This document shows, piece after piece, positions 36,829-46,029 of a stretch of DNA of 64,000 nucleotides; positions within the stretch are counted from its first letter, which is position 1; the number at the start of each line of letters is the position of its first letter. The translations under genes were made by a program, and so were the position numbers. Source of the DNA: Agitococcus lubricus (GTDB lineage: Bacteria > Pseudomonadota > Gammaproteobacteria > Pseudomonadales > Moraxellaceae); the NCBI RefSeq assembly GCF_003051055.1, contig NZ_QAON01000001.1, positions 537,703 to 601,702 on the forward strand, read 5' to 3'. The notes under the pieces are model-generated. The model ran no database searches. It had not been told where the DNA came from and saw nothing but the letters and a program-made list of their open reading frames with translations.

Positions 36829-37686
36829 TTAATGAAGTTGATGCGGGAATAAGCGACGAATATCCCCTGCACTAAACACATATTCCGTATGACAAAATTG
36901 GCAATGCAAACGAATGCTGCCTTGCTCGGCAATGATATCTTCACACTCCGCTTCGCCAATACTAATTAAGGCATTGGCGGTATTATCGCGTGAGCAAGTA
37001 CAGGCAAATGTCACGGCTTCGCTGGCAGGTAAGACCACAGACTCCTCATGGTACAACCGATACAGTACCTCATTCGTCGATAAGTCTAATAATTCGGCAG
37101 GTTGTAGGGTTTCGGTGATTTTTAACAGACGAGGCCAACGGTCTGCATCTTGGTCGGCTTCGCTTTGTGGTAATGCTTGTAATAACAGCCCCGCACCTAC
37201 CGTGCCATTCGTTGCTAACCATAGGCGCGTCGGTAACTGCTCTGATTGGGCGAAATAATTCTCTAAGCAGGCGGCAATCGTTTCACCTTCTAATGCAACA
37301 ATGCCTTGATAACGTTGACCCTGATTAGGCTCTAAGGTAATCACCAATAAACCGTCAGTACCTAATAGCTCGGCAAGACTGGCTTGATTTGGGCAAGGGA
37401 GGGTGTCACTTAATTGGGCGATGGCACGTACTTCATGATGGTGATTACATTCCGCCATCATCATTTTTAGTGCGCCTGTACCGCGCGCTTGTAAACTCAA
37501 ACGGCCTTCTAGTTTTAAGGTTGCCGTCAGCAACACACTGGCGGTGACCAGTTCTGCCAAGCGTTGTTGTATAACAGAAGGATAACTATGGCGCTCAAAA
37601 ATATCGGCCAAACTTTGTTTTAACTGCACAATCTCACCACGAACAGGGCTATCAGCAAAATAAAAGCGTTGGCGTATATCTGACAT
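36829..37686 (-). CDS. hslO: Redox-regulated chaperone Hsp33
   Basis: A cytosolic holdase of 285 residues activated by oxidation. The C-terminal redox switch is complete: CTC in FACTCSRDN and CQFC in LHCQFCHTEY, the CxC...CxxC zinc-binding set. The N-terminal domain shows ARGTGALKMMMAECNHHHEV and GIVALEGETIAACLENYFAQ, conserved in Hsp33. It is convergent with envZ. In enterobacteria hslO is also near the ompR-envZ region. Confidence 0.95.
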   Translation of the reverse strand: MSDIRQRFYFADSPVRGEIVQLKQSLADIFERHSYPSVIQQRLAELVTASVLLTATLKLEGRLSLQARGTGALKMMMAECNHHHEVRAIAQLSDTLPCPNQASLAELLGTDGLLVITLEPNQGQRYQGIVALEGETIAACLENYFAQSEQLPTRLWLATNGTVGAGLLLQALPQSEADQDADRWPRLLKITETLQPAELLDLSTNEVLYRLYHEESVVLPASEAVTFACTCSRDNTANALISIGEAECEDIIAEQGSIRLHCQFCHTEYVFSAGDIRRLFPHQLH

Positions 37687-38360
37687 AACGTGACCTATAA
37701 AATCATCAACAGAGAGTGTGAAAGCACAGATAGGGGGATAAGCAATCCTTTACATAAAGCACAACCGCTAGGCGCTATCTGTAACATTGCTTAAGTTTGT
37801 CGATTTTAGCAATAAAAATGCAGTATAGCGTGTTTATTAACGGCTAAAGGCAAAGTTTATTTGTATGCTCACCTAAGTGTCATAACGCTATGCTGGCGTT
37901 GCTTAGTGCAAAACGATTGATGTTGGCAACCCAAAGGGAAAGAACGATTTTTTGAGACGACTTTGTTGTTAATCGCTTATTTGGAATTACCAAACTACGC
38001 GACTCATGCCGCGTATCCTGTAAAAAATAGCTTCTTTCGCAACCACAATCCAAACATCAACAGACCCTAAGCGTATTTCAACAGCGTTGAATATTGTCTG
38101 AGCAACTTGTGTATTCTCTGCACAGTCACAGAAATGCCCTAATTTTTCTTAGCAACTGGCGTATAATCACTAAAAATCAACCGATTGTTAGACACGGAGG
38201 CTTGACCTGTGTCATGCTAATGGGTAGCTTTAGAAGGTTTTTAAAGACATCGGAACGCTAAGACTGGCAAAAGGGTTGTTTTTTTCGCTTGGCGCAGGCC
38301 TCAACAGTCTCTAAAATAGCCATATCTGGCAAACGACATTCCTAAACCAGGAGGAACTCA
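37687..38360. other. Intergenic region hslO / ompA with repeat and promoter
   Basis: 674 bp with no gene. It holds a partial copy of repeat family 2 (37929-38071) and a TATAAT at 38162-38167, a candidate -10 for the OmpA-like gene that would give a 5' UTR of about 190 nt. The hslO promoter should lie near its left end. Confidence 0.5.
37929..38071. repeat. Repeat family 2, partial copy
   Basis: This 143-bp stretch aligns along its length with 53296-53436 (shared blocks include AGGGAAAGA, ATTTTTTGAG, CGTATCCT and TAAAAAAT). It ends CATCAACAGACCCTAAG, matching the terminal inverted repeat of the family. The left part and left end are not recognisable, so it is a truncated or decayed copy. Confidence 0.6.
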
Positions 38361-39626
38361 ATGAAACTCAATCGGATTGCACTTGCTGTCGTGTTGGCAG
38401 CTCCTATGGCCATGTCGGCACATGCTGCTTTATTCTCAGTGACGCCATTATTAGGCTATCACGCACCAGATGAAGGTGACAGCGGTGCTTATGTGGGTTT
38501 AGCAGCTGGTGTTAAGCTTGTTTCGTCTGTCTCTGTTGAAGCAGAATATGGCAAAGCGTCAGACGCAAAATTATTCAACGGTAATGTGCTCATTTCGCCA
38601 GCATCGTGGACAGCAGGCAGCTTGTCTCCTTATGTCTTAACAGGTATTGGTCAACAAGATTTAGACTACACAAAGTCTGGTGTCACAATGTCTACCACAG
38701 ACACCGTCATGAATTTAGGTGGTGGTGCATTTTATAGCTTCAGTGATGCCTTAGCATTACGCGGCGAATTACGTGCTATTCATAACTCTGACCAAAGTAA
38801 AACCGACTTTTTAGTGTTAACTGGTTTACAGTATGGTTTTGGTGGTGAAACTAAACCGATTCAATATGTCCCTGTTCCCGAGCCAAAAACCTACGTGCCA
38901 GTAGATACGGACGGTGACGGCGTGGTAGATACTAACGACCGTTGTCCAAATACGCCAGCAGGTTGGGAAGTGGGCGTTGATGGCTGTCCATTAGACAGTG
39001 ACAAAGACCGCGTACCTAACAGTATTGATGAATGTCCAAACACCCCAGCAGGTATGCAAGTGGGTGCAAATGGTTGTCCGTTAGATGAAGATAAAGATGG
39101 TGTAACTGACGCTAACGATAAGTGCCCAGGTACAGCCGCCAATGTTGTCGTAGATGACAAAGGTTGTGCGAAGATGGTCACTAAAGAAGTGAAAGAAGCC
39201 ATTAAAGAGCAAATCAATATCGTCTTCGATTCTGGTAAGTCTGTTATCAAGCCAGAATACAAAGGTGAAGTTGCTAAGATTGCTGATTTAGCTAAACAGT
39301 ACTCTAAATCCTTCATTACTATCGAAGGCCACACAGACTCTTCTGGTAGCCCAGCTAAAAACAACACATTGTCTCAAGACCGTGCAAAAGCTGTCATGAG
39401 CATGTTAATTAGCGAATATGGTATTGATGCCAGCCGCTTAACAGCGATTGGTTACGGTTCTAGCAAGCCTATTGCTGATAACAAAACAGCCGAAGGTAAA
39501 GCCAAAAACCGTCGTGTGATTGCTGTATTGACTGCTGAGAAAACAACGACAGTCAGTAAAGTAGTTACTAAGCCTGTTAAAGCAAAAAAAGGCAAAAAAG
39601 CAACTAAGAAAAAAGCTAAAAAATAA
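38361..39626 (+). CDS. OmpA-family outer membrane protein with TSP3 repeats and Lys-rich tail
   Basis: 421 residues: signal peptide (to AHA, residue 22), a short eight-strand-type barrel (about 23-170), three calcium-binding thrombospondin type 3-like repeats (DTDGDGVVDTNDRCPNTPAG, DSDKDRVPNSIDECPN, DEDKDGVTDANDKCPG), and a peptidoglycan-binding OmpA domain (NIVFDSGKSVIKPEY, EGHTDSSG, LSQDRAKAVMSML). The end is a strongly basic tail (KAKKGKKATKKKAKK), not part of the usual domain. SD AGGAGG precedes ATG 38361. It probably anchors the envelope to peptidoglycan and resembles OprF/OmpA porins. OmpR control is possible but not shown. Confidence 0.9.
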   Translation: MKLNRIALAVVLAAPMAMSAHAALFSVTPLLGYHAPDEGDSGAYVGLAAGVKLVSSVSVEAEYGKASDAKLFNGNVLISPASWTAGSLSPYVLTGIGQQDLDYTKSGVTMSTTDTVMNLGGGAFYSFSDALALRGELRAIHNSDQSKTDFLVLTGLQYGFGGETKPIQYVPVPEPKTYVPVDTDGDGVVDTNDRCPNTPAGWEVGVDGCPLDSDKDRVPNSIDECPNTPAGMQVGANGCPLDEDKDGVTDANDKCPGTAANVVVDDKGCAKMVTKEVKEAIKEQINIVFDSGKSVIKPEYKGEVAKIADLAKQYSKSFITIEGHTDSSGSPAKNNTLSQDRAKAVMSMLISEYGIDASRLTAIGYGSSKPIADNKTAEGKAKNRRVIAVLTAEKTTTVSKVVTKPVKAKKGKKATKKKAKK

Positions 39627-39690
39627 TTAGCTTCACTTAGTCAGCACTAAAGAGAGAGAACTTTTATCGGTTTTCTCTCTTGGCAAATCG

Positions 39691-39718
39691 ATTAAAGCCA
39701 TCTTTTGATGGCTTTAAT
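39691..39718 (+). terminator. Intrinsic terminator after the OmpA-like gene
   Basis: A perfect 12-bp stem ATTAAAGCCATC / GATGGCTTTAAT with a TTTT loop, followed by CATTTTT. It lies 65 bp after the stop. Confidence 0.75.
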
Positions 39719-39783
39719 CATTTTTAAGCACTTAAATACTAAAAATCCCTATTCTTTTGCTCAAGTTGTCATCATTCTTGCGT

Positions 39784-39789
39784 TATAAT
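39784..39789 (+). promoter_or_regulatory. -10 element candidate of typA
   Basis: A perfect TATAAT 38 bp before the typA ATG. A matching -35 at standard spacing is weak, so only the -10 is annotated. Confidence 0.4.
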
Positions 39790-39827
39790 GCGCCCCTTTT
39801 CAGTAACACTCGGCCTTAGACAAAATC

Positions 39828-41645
39828 ATGTCCATTGAAAACTTGCGAAATATCGCCATCATTGCTCACGTTGACCACGGTAAAACCACCTTGGTAGATA
39901 AACTTCTTCAACAGTCTGGTACGCTCGGTGAACGTGCGGGTGAAATCGAACGAGTCATGGACTCTAATGCCCTTGAAAAAGAGCGTGGTATTACCATCCT
40001 CGCCAAGAATACGGCTATCAAATGGCGCGACTACCGAATTAATATTGTCGATACACCCGGCCACGCCGACTTTGGTGGTGAAGTCGAACGCGTATTAAGT
40101 ATGGTGGACTGCGTATTGTTATTGGTTGATGCCGTAGATGGCCCCATGCCACAAACCCGTTTTGTGACCATGAAAGCCTTTGCACAAGGTCTAAAGCCGA
40201 TTGTGGTTGTTAATAAAGTTGACCGTCCTGGTGCTCGCCCAGATTGGGTAATTGACCAAGTGTTTGATTTGTTCGACCGTTTGGGTGCGACAGATGAACA
40301 GTTAGACTTCCCAGTTGTTTATGCCTCTGCCTTAAATGGGGTTGCAGGTTTGTCGCCTGACGACTTGGCAGAAGATATGACGCCGTTATTCCAAACCATT
40401 GTTGACCGTGTAACACCGCCGAGCGTTGACCAAGAAGGCTCGTTCCAAATGCAAATCTCCTCGCTAGATTATTCTAGTTATGTGGGGGTGATTGGGATTG
40501 GTCGTATTCAGCGCGGTAAAGTGAAAACCAATACGCCTGTCGCTATTTTGGATAAAGATGGTAAAAAGCGTAATGGTCGTATCTTACAGGTCATGGGTTA
40601 TCATGGCTTACAACGTGTGGAAGTACCAGAAGCGACCGCTGGTGACATCGTTTGTGTAACAGGCATGGAAGGTCTGAACATTTCTGATACCTTGTGTGAC
40701 CCACTGAACCCAGAAGCCTTGCCTGCCTTAACCGTGGATGAACCCACTGTGTCGATGACTTTCCAAGTCAACACCTCCCCATTTGCGGGTAAAGAAGGTA
40801 AATATGTCACCTCCCGTGTGATTAAAGACCGTTTAGACCGTGAGTTAATTCATAATGTTGCCTTACGTGTGGAGCAAACAGACAGTGCCGACCGCTTTAA
40901 GGTGTCTGGCCGTGGTGAATTGCATTTGAGCGTGTTGATTGAAAACATGCGTCGTGAAGGCTTTGAATTGGGTGTCTCTCGTCCAGAGGTCATCATGCGT
41001 GAAGTCGATGGCGAGATGCAAGAGCCATTCGAAAACGTCATTTTTGATGTAGAAGAGCACCATCAAGGCGTCGTCATGGAGCAAATGGGATTACGCAAAG
41101 GCGAAATGACCGATATGGTGGTTGATGGTAAAGGCCGTATTCGTATTGATGCCACCGTCCCATCACGTGGCTTGATTGGCTTCCGTTCGGAGTTTATGAC
41201 CTTAACCTCAGGCACAGGTATCATGACCTCGAGTTTTTCGCACTACGGTGTGGCTAAAACAGGTCAAGTCGCCAAACGCCAAAATGGGGTACTGGTATCT
41301 ATGGTACAAGGGACGGTACTCGCCTATGCACTATTTAACCTACAAGAACGTGGCCGTTTATTCGTTGAGCCTGGTGTAGAAGTGTATGAGGGCATGGTGG
41401 TTGGTTTGAATGCGCGTGGTGATGATATGGTGGTTAATCCCACCAAAGCCAAGCAGTTAACCAACATTCGTGCGGCGGGTAGTGATGAAAATATCATCTT
41501 AACACCCCCTATCAAATTCACACTCGAACAAGCCTTAGAGTTTATTGAAGATGATGAGTTGGTGGAAGTGACACCAAAATCGATTCGTGTACGTAAAAAG
41601 TATTTAACCGAAAACGAACGTAAACGCATGAGCCGAGCAGGCTAA
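39828..41645 (+). CDS. typA: Ribosome-associated GTPase TypA/BipA
   Basis: 605 residues, a translational GTPase related to EF-G that helps 50S assembly and stress growth. The G motifs are [10 protein letters not shown] (G1), RGITI (G2), DTPGH (G3) and NKVD (G4). [18 protein letters not shown], domain III/V elements and the TypA-specific C-terminal domain ending KRMSRAG follow. Full length and start [14 protein letters not shown] match the family. A strong terminator follows. Confidence 0.96.
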   Translation: MSIENLRNIAIIAHVDHGKTTLVDKLLQQSGTLGERAGEIERVMDSNALEKERGITILAKNTAIKWRDYRINIVDTPGHADFGGEVERVLSMVDCVLLLVDAVDGPMPQTRFVTMKAFAQGLKPIVVVNKVDRPGARPDWVIDQVFDLFDRLGATDEQLDFPVVYASALNGVAGLSPDDLAEDMTPLFQTIVDRVTPPSVDQEGSFQMQISSLDYSSYVGVIGIGRIQRGKVKTNTPVAILDKDGKKRNGRILQVMGYHGLQRVEVPEATAGDIVCVTGMEGLNISDTLCDPLNPEALPALTVDEPTVSMTFQVNTSPFAGKEGKYVTSRVIKDRLDRELIHNVALRVEQTDSADRFKVSGRGELHLSVLIENMRREGFELGVSRPEVIMREVDGEMQEPFENVIFDVEEHHQGVVMEQMGLRKGEMTDMVVDGKGRIRIDATVPSRGLIGFRSEFMTLTSGTGIMTSSFSHYGVAKTGQVAKRQNGVLVSMVQGTVLAYALFNLQERGRLFVEPGVEVYEGMVVGLNARGDDMVVNPTKAKQLTNIRAAGSDENIILTPPIKFTLEQALEFIEDDELVEVTPKSIRVRKKYLTENERKRMSRAG

Positions 41646-41646
41646 T

Positions 41647-41675
41647 AAAAAAGGCGACCGATGGTCGCCTTTTTT
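41647..41675 (+). terminator. Intrinsic terminator of typA
   Basis: A6, stem GGCGACC, 3-nt loop, GGTCGCC, T6: a textbook Rho-independent terminator immediately after the typA stop; the A/T flanks also let it act in the opposite direction. Confidence 0.9.
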
Positions 41676-41892
41676 GTCTGCCGATAATCGTACCTATATG
41701 CCATTAAGCGTAAACATATTGACTTTTGGCAAATGCTAGTCGTTTAATCTTTTTCTCTGTTTTTGGTCATATTCTAAATAACTTCCCTTATACTATTTGC
41801 ACAGACTTGTTTTGCGCACTGTACGCACGATGAAGTACAGTTTGTAACACAGGGAACTGATGACCAGTCTTAGCGAAAGAAGGATTAACACG

Positions 41893-42261
41893 ATGACTAC
41901 GCATTACATTATTTCCATGATTGCCGAAGAACACCACAAAGCCTTAGTGAAATCTTTATTGGTTACGTTTGGCGACCGTGGTGATAATCAGTGGACGTAT
42001 CAAGATAATGTTGCGAATAGTGATGTCATCATTGTCGATTTTGAATTATTTGCCCAGCGTTTACCGTTACGCGATGGCAAAGCGGGTCATATTGTGGTTG
42101 CTTATGCCCCACAAACACCTTCCAATTCCCCAACGCCATTTATGATGTCTAAACCCGTACGTGGGCGTGACTTTGTGAAATTACTAGAGCGTTTAGAAGA
42201 TGTCTTAAAGGCAACGGATGAAGATGAGTTTGCTAAAACACACCGTCGTATTGTGTTTTAA
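41893..42261 (+). CDS. Small hypothetical cytosolic protein (122 aa)
   Basis: The frame begins MTTHYIISMIAEEHHKALVK with GAAGGA eight bases before ATG 41893; an in-frame ATG at 41860 is less well placed. No signal peptide or membrane segment. The pattern NSDVIIVDFELFAQRLPL followed by GKAGHIVVAYAP, with alternating hydrophobic strands and helices, is reminiscent of a degenerate receiver-like alpha/beta fold, but no phosphorylation pocket is clear. I do not recognise the family. It is monocistronic, with a terminator on each side. Confidence 0.6.
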   Translation: MTTHYIISMIAEEHHKALVKSLLVTFGDRGDNQWTYQDNVANSDVIIVDFELFAQRLPLRDGKAGHIVVAYAPQTPSNSPTPFMMSKPVRGRDFVKLLERLEDVLKATDEDEFAKTHRRIVF

Positions 42262-42270
42262 GTGGGTGGT

Positions 42271-42304
42271 GTAGCAGCGGCTCTGTCGAAGTGCCGCTTG
42301 CTAC
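42271..42304. terminator. Hairpin between convergent genes (hypothetical / nhaD)
   Basis: GTAGCAGCGGC pairs with GCCGCTTGCTAC across an 11-nt loop with one bulge. It is placed between two stop codons 83 bp apart and likely serves both directions. Confidence 0.5.
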
Positions 42305-42344
42305 TATACACCGTATGCCTAGCCAAAGAATTGAGTATCAGCCC

Positions 42345-43727
42345 TTAAAACAAGGCACGGTTTACCATAAAGTGGCAAACAATACTTAATACATAACCCA
42401 AAGCCACTGCCCACGTCCATTTTAAGTGGCTAAAAAACGTATAGTAACCTTTGGCTTGCCCCATCATGGCAACCCCTGCCGCAGACCCTACCGATAACAA
42501 ACTACCGCCTACGCCTGCCGTTAAGGTGACTAATAACCATTGGCCTGTACTCATCTCAGGATTCATCTGCAATACGGCAACCATGACGGGAATATTATCA
42601 ACAACGGCGGATAATAGACCAATAGACACGTTGGCAGTGGTTGCGCCTAAGTCGTGGTACAGTAAATGAGAGGCTAACTCTAAATAGCCGACAAAACCTA
42701 AGCCGCCCACACACATAATCACACCAAAGAAAAATAACAGCGTATCCCATTCGGCTTGTGCGACAAATTTGAAGCTATCAAAGGCCTGAATGTCACCAAG
42801 GCTACCATAGTGACTTTCATCAGAGGATTTTTTGACATGTGTTTGTTGTAGGTAATAACCATAAAATTTCAGTAAAGCTAAACCCGTCATCATGCCTAAA
42901 AACGGAGGAAGGTGTAAAAAACTATGAAAAGAAACAGCCAGTACAATCGTTGCAATAAATAGCATCAATACTGTCCATGCACCACGTTTTAGGGGTGAGG
43001 GTTCGTGGCTCGCAGGTGGCGTATCGGTACTGATGGCAAATGACATGCACAGCGCAGGTACAACAAAATTCACTAAACTAGGCAAAAATAAATTAAAAAA
43101 TGTCCAAAATTCGACGAGGCCTTTTTGCCATACCATCAGTGTCGTAATGTCACCAAAAGGGCTAAATGCACCGCCTGCATTAGCGGCAACGACAATATTG
43201 ATAGCACCTAAACTAATAAATTTAGGGTTATCTTTACCGACCGCCATCAAGACCGCACATAAAATCAGGGCGGTGGTTAAGTTGTCTAAAACGGGCGATA
43301 AAAAGAAGGCACAGCCGCCAGTCAACCAAAATAATGCACGGTAGTTAAAGCCACGACCAATTAGCCATACACGTAGGGCATCAAAGATACCGCGTTCGGT
43401 GAGGGCATTGACGTAGGTCATTGCGACTAATAAAAACAACAGTAATTCACCGTACTCTAATAAGTAATGTTTAACCGCCTCTTCAACAAGCTGGGGTTCA
43501 CCCGTCCAATTATAGGCAATGACCACCCAAATCAGACCTGCCGCTAAGGTCACAGGCAATGATTTTTTGATATGCGTTTTTTCTTCAAAAATGACGCATA
43601 GATATGACAGGATGAATAGCGCCAGTACGGTATAACCGAGTGGCTGTTGTGTGAAGTCAGAGTGGGTGCTGGCATAAGAAAAAGTAGGAAGTGCCAGTAG
43701 TAGGCTAGCCGACAAAAATTTTAGCAT
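42345..43727 (-). CDS. nhaD: Na+/H+ antiporter NhaD
   Basis: An inner-membrane antiporter of 460 residues that expels Na+ (or Li+) in exchange for H+, giving salt and alkali tolerance. An apparent N-terminal signal segment (FLSASLLLALPTFSYA) is typical of NhaD. About eleven further membrane helices follow. Ion-binding candidates lie in FFLSPVLDNLTTALI and NAGGAFSPFGDITTLM, and near the C-terminus in AVVDNIPVMVAVL. ATG 43727 has GGAG at proper spacing; the GTG two codons upstream overlaps it. Confidence 0.92.
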   Translation of the reverse strand: MLKFLSASLLLALPTFSYASTHSDFTQQPLGYTVLALFILSYLCVIFEEKTHIKKSLPVTLAAGLIWVVIAYNWTGEPQLVEEAVKHYLLEYGELLLFLLVAMTYVNALTERGIFDALRVWLIGRGFNYRALFWLTGGCAFFLSPVLDNLTTALILCAVLMAVGKDNPKFISLGAINIVVAANAGGAFSPFGDITTLMVWQKGLVEFWTFFNLFLPSLVNFVVPALCMSFAISTDTPPASHEPSPLKRGAWTVLMLFIATIVLAVSFHSFLHLPPFLGMMTGLALLKFYGYYLQQTHVKKSSDESHYGSLGDIQAFDSFKFVAQAEWDTLLFFFGVIMCVGGLGFVGYLELASHLLYHDLGATTANVSIGLLSAVVDNIPVMVAVLQMNPEMSTGQWLLVTLTAGVGGSLLSVGSAAGVAMMGQAKGYYTFFSHLKWTWAVALGYVLSIVCHFMVNRALF

Positions 43728-43844
43728 AAACACTCCATTGGTTTTTTTGATAACACGTCTAACGTGACGCGTTTAGCGTCACAGATAAGAACGCTACCCT
43801 TGGAGTGTATGCCGATAATCCGCGTGAGACGAGCAGATTAGTGC

Positions 43845-44357
43845 TTATTTTTTCTTTTTAGTTTTGCTCTTTTTTTTGCTTTTAGTTTTAGACGTGCTTG
43901 CGCTAGGGGTGTTGTTTGTGGCGCTGGTATCGCTCGCTTGGGGTGTGGTTGGAGTGGCCGCTGCGGCTGTGGTTTGGCCTGTTAATTGGTTTTGTAAAGC
44001 ACCACTGGCACCCTTGACTAAATCGCTTGCCAGTTGGCCATTGGTGCCGCCACCTGCTTTTTGTGCGGCCTTTTGTGCGGCGATATCGGTCGCAATCGTG
44101 CCAAGCGGATTCGTATCAGCCGTAGGCGATTTTTTAGCCATATCAGCGGCTTCTTGTTGGGCTTGCTGTTGTAATTGTTGTTTACTGTTGGTCTCGGTAT
44201 CTTTTAGGATTTCTTTGCCACTTTTGCCTTCAATTGCACCAGACACCGCTCCTTGAATGCCTTGATTCATCAATTGTTGGCCAGCTTGTTTGAGGTCTAA
44301 AGCCTGCGCTGTGGTGTGTAAACCCAAAACAGCAGAGACAATCAGAATATACTTCAT
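43845..44357 (-). CDS. Exported low-complexity protein with Lys-rich tail
   Basis: 170 residues: signal peptide cut after about residue 20 (HTTAQA), a Gln/Ala/Gly-rich middle (QQLQQQAQQEAADMAKK, AAQKAGGGTNGQ), a Thr/Ser/Asn-rich linker, and a polycationic end (KTKSKKKSKTKKKK). ATG 44357 is preferred to GTG 44360 for the SD AGGAG. I recognise no family. The basic tail resembles that of the OmpA-like protein at 38361 and may bind anionic envelope polymers such as LPS or DNA. Confidence 0.7.
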   Translation of the reverse strand: MKYILIVSAVLGLHTTAQALDLKQAGQQLMNQGIQGAVSGAIEGKSGKEILKDTETNSKQQLQQQAQQEAADMAKKSPTADTNPLGTIATDIAAQKAAQKAGGGTNGQLASDLVKGASGALQNQLTGQTTAAAATPTTPQASDTSATNNTPSASTSKTKSKKKSKTKKKK

Positions 44358-44394
44358 CACACACTCCTATAAATCATACGGTAAATGTATCAAA

Positions 44395-45534
44395 TTATTT
44401 CAAAAAATAGCCTAGCACGTCATTTAGATAATTAAAACCCAACTCTGTACAAGCAATGTAGTGATCACGCTGCTGTAGCCAGCCTTTTACCAGTAGAGGA
44501 TGTAATAACTCTTCTAACAGACTATCGCTTAAACCTGTACGTTGGCTAAATAACGGGCGTGCAAAGCCCTGTTTTAAGCGTAGTCCATTCATCATAAATT
44601 CAAATACTAAATCATCAGTATCGATTTGTTCTAAGGCTAAGCGTCTTTGTTGGGTGGAGGTGTTGGCTAAATAATCTTTGGGTAAACGGGTTTTTCGATA
44701 CCGAAAAATGCCTTCTGGGGTCGTCACTTTGCCATGTGCACCTGCACCTATCGCCAAATAATCGCCAAATTGCCAGTAGTTCAAATTATGTTGACTGGGA
44801 TGGTGTTGGCTATAAGCCGAGACTTCGTATTGCTGGAAACCTGCTTGCGTGAGTTTGCGTTGGCCTGTCTCTTGAATCGTCCACAATAACTCATCATCAG
44901 GCAGTGTCGGGGGTTGCCGATAAAAAGCGGTATTGGGTTCGATGGTTAATTGATACCAAGATACATGCGTAGGGCTAAGACTTAATGCCATGTCTAAATC
45001 TGTCATCGCGTGGTCTAGGCTTTGTTCAGGCAAGCCATGCATTAAATCGAGATTAAAATTAGTAAAGCCGGCCTGTTTAGCTAACTCAACCGCTTGTATA
45101 GCATCTTGTTGGCTATGGATACGCCCTAAGGTTTGTAGGTGTTGCGGATTAAAACTTTGTACCCCTAAAGATAAACGGTTAATACCTGCGGCTAGATAGC
45201 CGTCAAAGTTATCATGCTCAACGGTGGCGGGATTGGCTTCTAAGGTAATTTCACACGTCTTGGTAAAGGCTAAGCGACGACGTAACGCGCTAAATAAGTC
45301 CTGATAAGCGCGACCTGATAATAAAGAAGGCGTGCCACCCCCAATAAAGACACTGTGAATAGGCCGTCCTTGTACCCATGCTAATTCGGTATCTATATCC
45401 TCAATTAAGGCCTGAATATATTCCTGTTCGGGTAGCTGTTGTGGGCTGGTATGTGAGTTAAAATCACAATAAGGGCATTTGCGTACGCACCAAGGTACAT
45501 GAATATATAAACTTAATGGCGGTAATGAGGACAT
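44395..45534 (-). CDS. hemW: Heme chaperone HemW (radical SAM, coproporphyrinogen oxidase-like)
   Basis: 379 residues. HemW binds heme and inserts it into target proteins; it was long misnamed as an oxygen-independent coproporphyrinogen oxidase. The radical SAM cluster motif is CVRKCPYC (Cx3CxxC), followed by FIGGGTPSLL and RLSLGVQSF, with the HemW C-terminal domain after. Start ATG 45534 gives the family N-terminus SLYIHVPWC; the frame is open upstream but antisense to the next gene. Its start codon is only 5 bp from the divergent EVE gene. Confidence 0.93.
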   Translation of the reverse strand: MSSLPPLSLYIHVPWCVRKCPYCDFNSHTSPQQLPEQEYIQALIEDIDTELAWVQGRPIHSVFIGGGTPSLLSGRAYQDLFSALRRRLAFTKTCEITLEANPATVEHDNFDGYLAAGINRLSLGVQSFNPQHLQTLGRIHSQQDAIQAVELAKQAGFTNFNLDLMHGLPEQSLDHAMTDLDMALSLSPTHVSWYQLTIEPNTAFYRQPPTLPDDELLWTIQETGQRKLTQAGFQQYEVSAYSQHHPSQHNLNYWQFGDYLAIGAGAHGKVTTPEGIFRYRKTRLPKDYLANTSTQQRRLALEQIDTDDLVFEFMMNGLRLKQGFARPLFSQRTGLSDSLLEELLHPLLVKGWLQQRDHYIACTELGFNYLNDVLGYFLK

Positions 45535-45539
45535 AAAAA

Positions 45540-45995
45540 ATGGCTTATTGGTTAATGAAGTCTGAGCCCACGGTCTTTGGTATAGAACATTTACAGCAAC
45601 GAGATGTCGCGTTGTGGGATGGTGTGCGTAATTATCAGGCACGGAATTTTTTACGGCAAATGAAAAAAGGCGATATGGCTTTTTTTTATCATTCCAACTG
45701 TAAAGTGCCTGGTATTGTGGGGCTGATGATGATTGAGCGAGAAGGTTATGATGACCCTACCCAATTTGACCCCCATCATGCGTATTTTGACCCCAAATCG
45801 TCCTTAGCTAAGCCGCGTTGGACGGGGGTTGATGTAAGGTTTGTAGAAAAATTTCAGGATACCTTATCTCTAAATACGCTCAGAGCCATGCCTGAGTTGG
45901 CGGATTTACCGTTGGTGCGTCAGGGGAATCGTTTATCGTTAATGCCTGTCAGTGACCAACAATGGCAAGTTATCTGGGCGCATTGCAAGCGTTGA
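45540..45995 (+). CDS. EVE-domain protein
   Basis: 151 residues forming a single EVE domain, a PUA-like fold that recognises modified bases in DNA or RNA. MAYWLMKSEP at the start, WDGVRNYQARNF and MKKGDMAFFYHS are the classic signatures shared with thymocyte nuclear protein 1. SD GAGG (45527-45530) lies within the first codons of the divergent hemW. The exact ligand is unknown; bacterial EVE proteins sometimes occur near modification-dependent nucleases, and an Mrr-type gene lies 3.4 kb away. Confidence 0.9.
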   Translation: MAYWLMKSEPTVFGIEHLQQRDVALWDGVRNYQARNFLRQMKKGDMAFFYHSNCKVPGIVGLMMIEREGYDDPTQFDPHHAYFDPKSSLAKPRWTGVDVRFVEKFQDTLSLNTLRAMPELADLPLVRQGNRLSLMPVSDQQWQVIWAHCKR

Positions 45996-46000
45996 GCACA

Positions 46001-46019
46001 GGACTGCCTATGGCAGCCC
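46001..46019. terminator. Hairpin between convergent genes
   Basis: CTGCC TAT GGCAG extended by flanking G/C pairs, in the 34-bp gap between the EVE gene and the YdgA-like gene. Short and without a T-run. Confidence 0.45.
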
Positions 46020-46029
46020 TTGATATACC

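Noticed and set aside
38891..39367. 158-codon minus-strand ORF inside the OmpA-like gene
   Set aside because: It is the complement of the TSP3 repeats and OmpA domain; its Ser/Leu/Pro-rich composition is a by-product.
44396..45642. Longer hemW start at 45642
   Set aside because: The extra 36 codons are antisense to the EVE gene and do not resemble HemW N-termini, which begin shortly before YIHVPWC.
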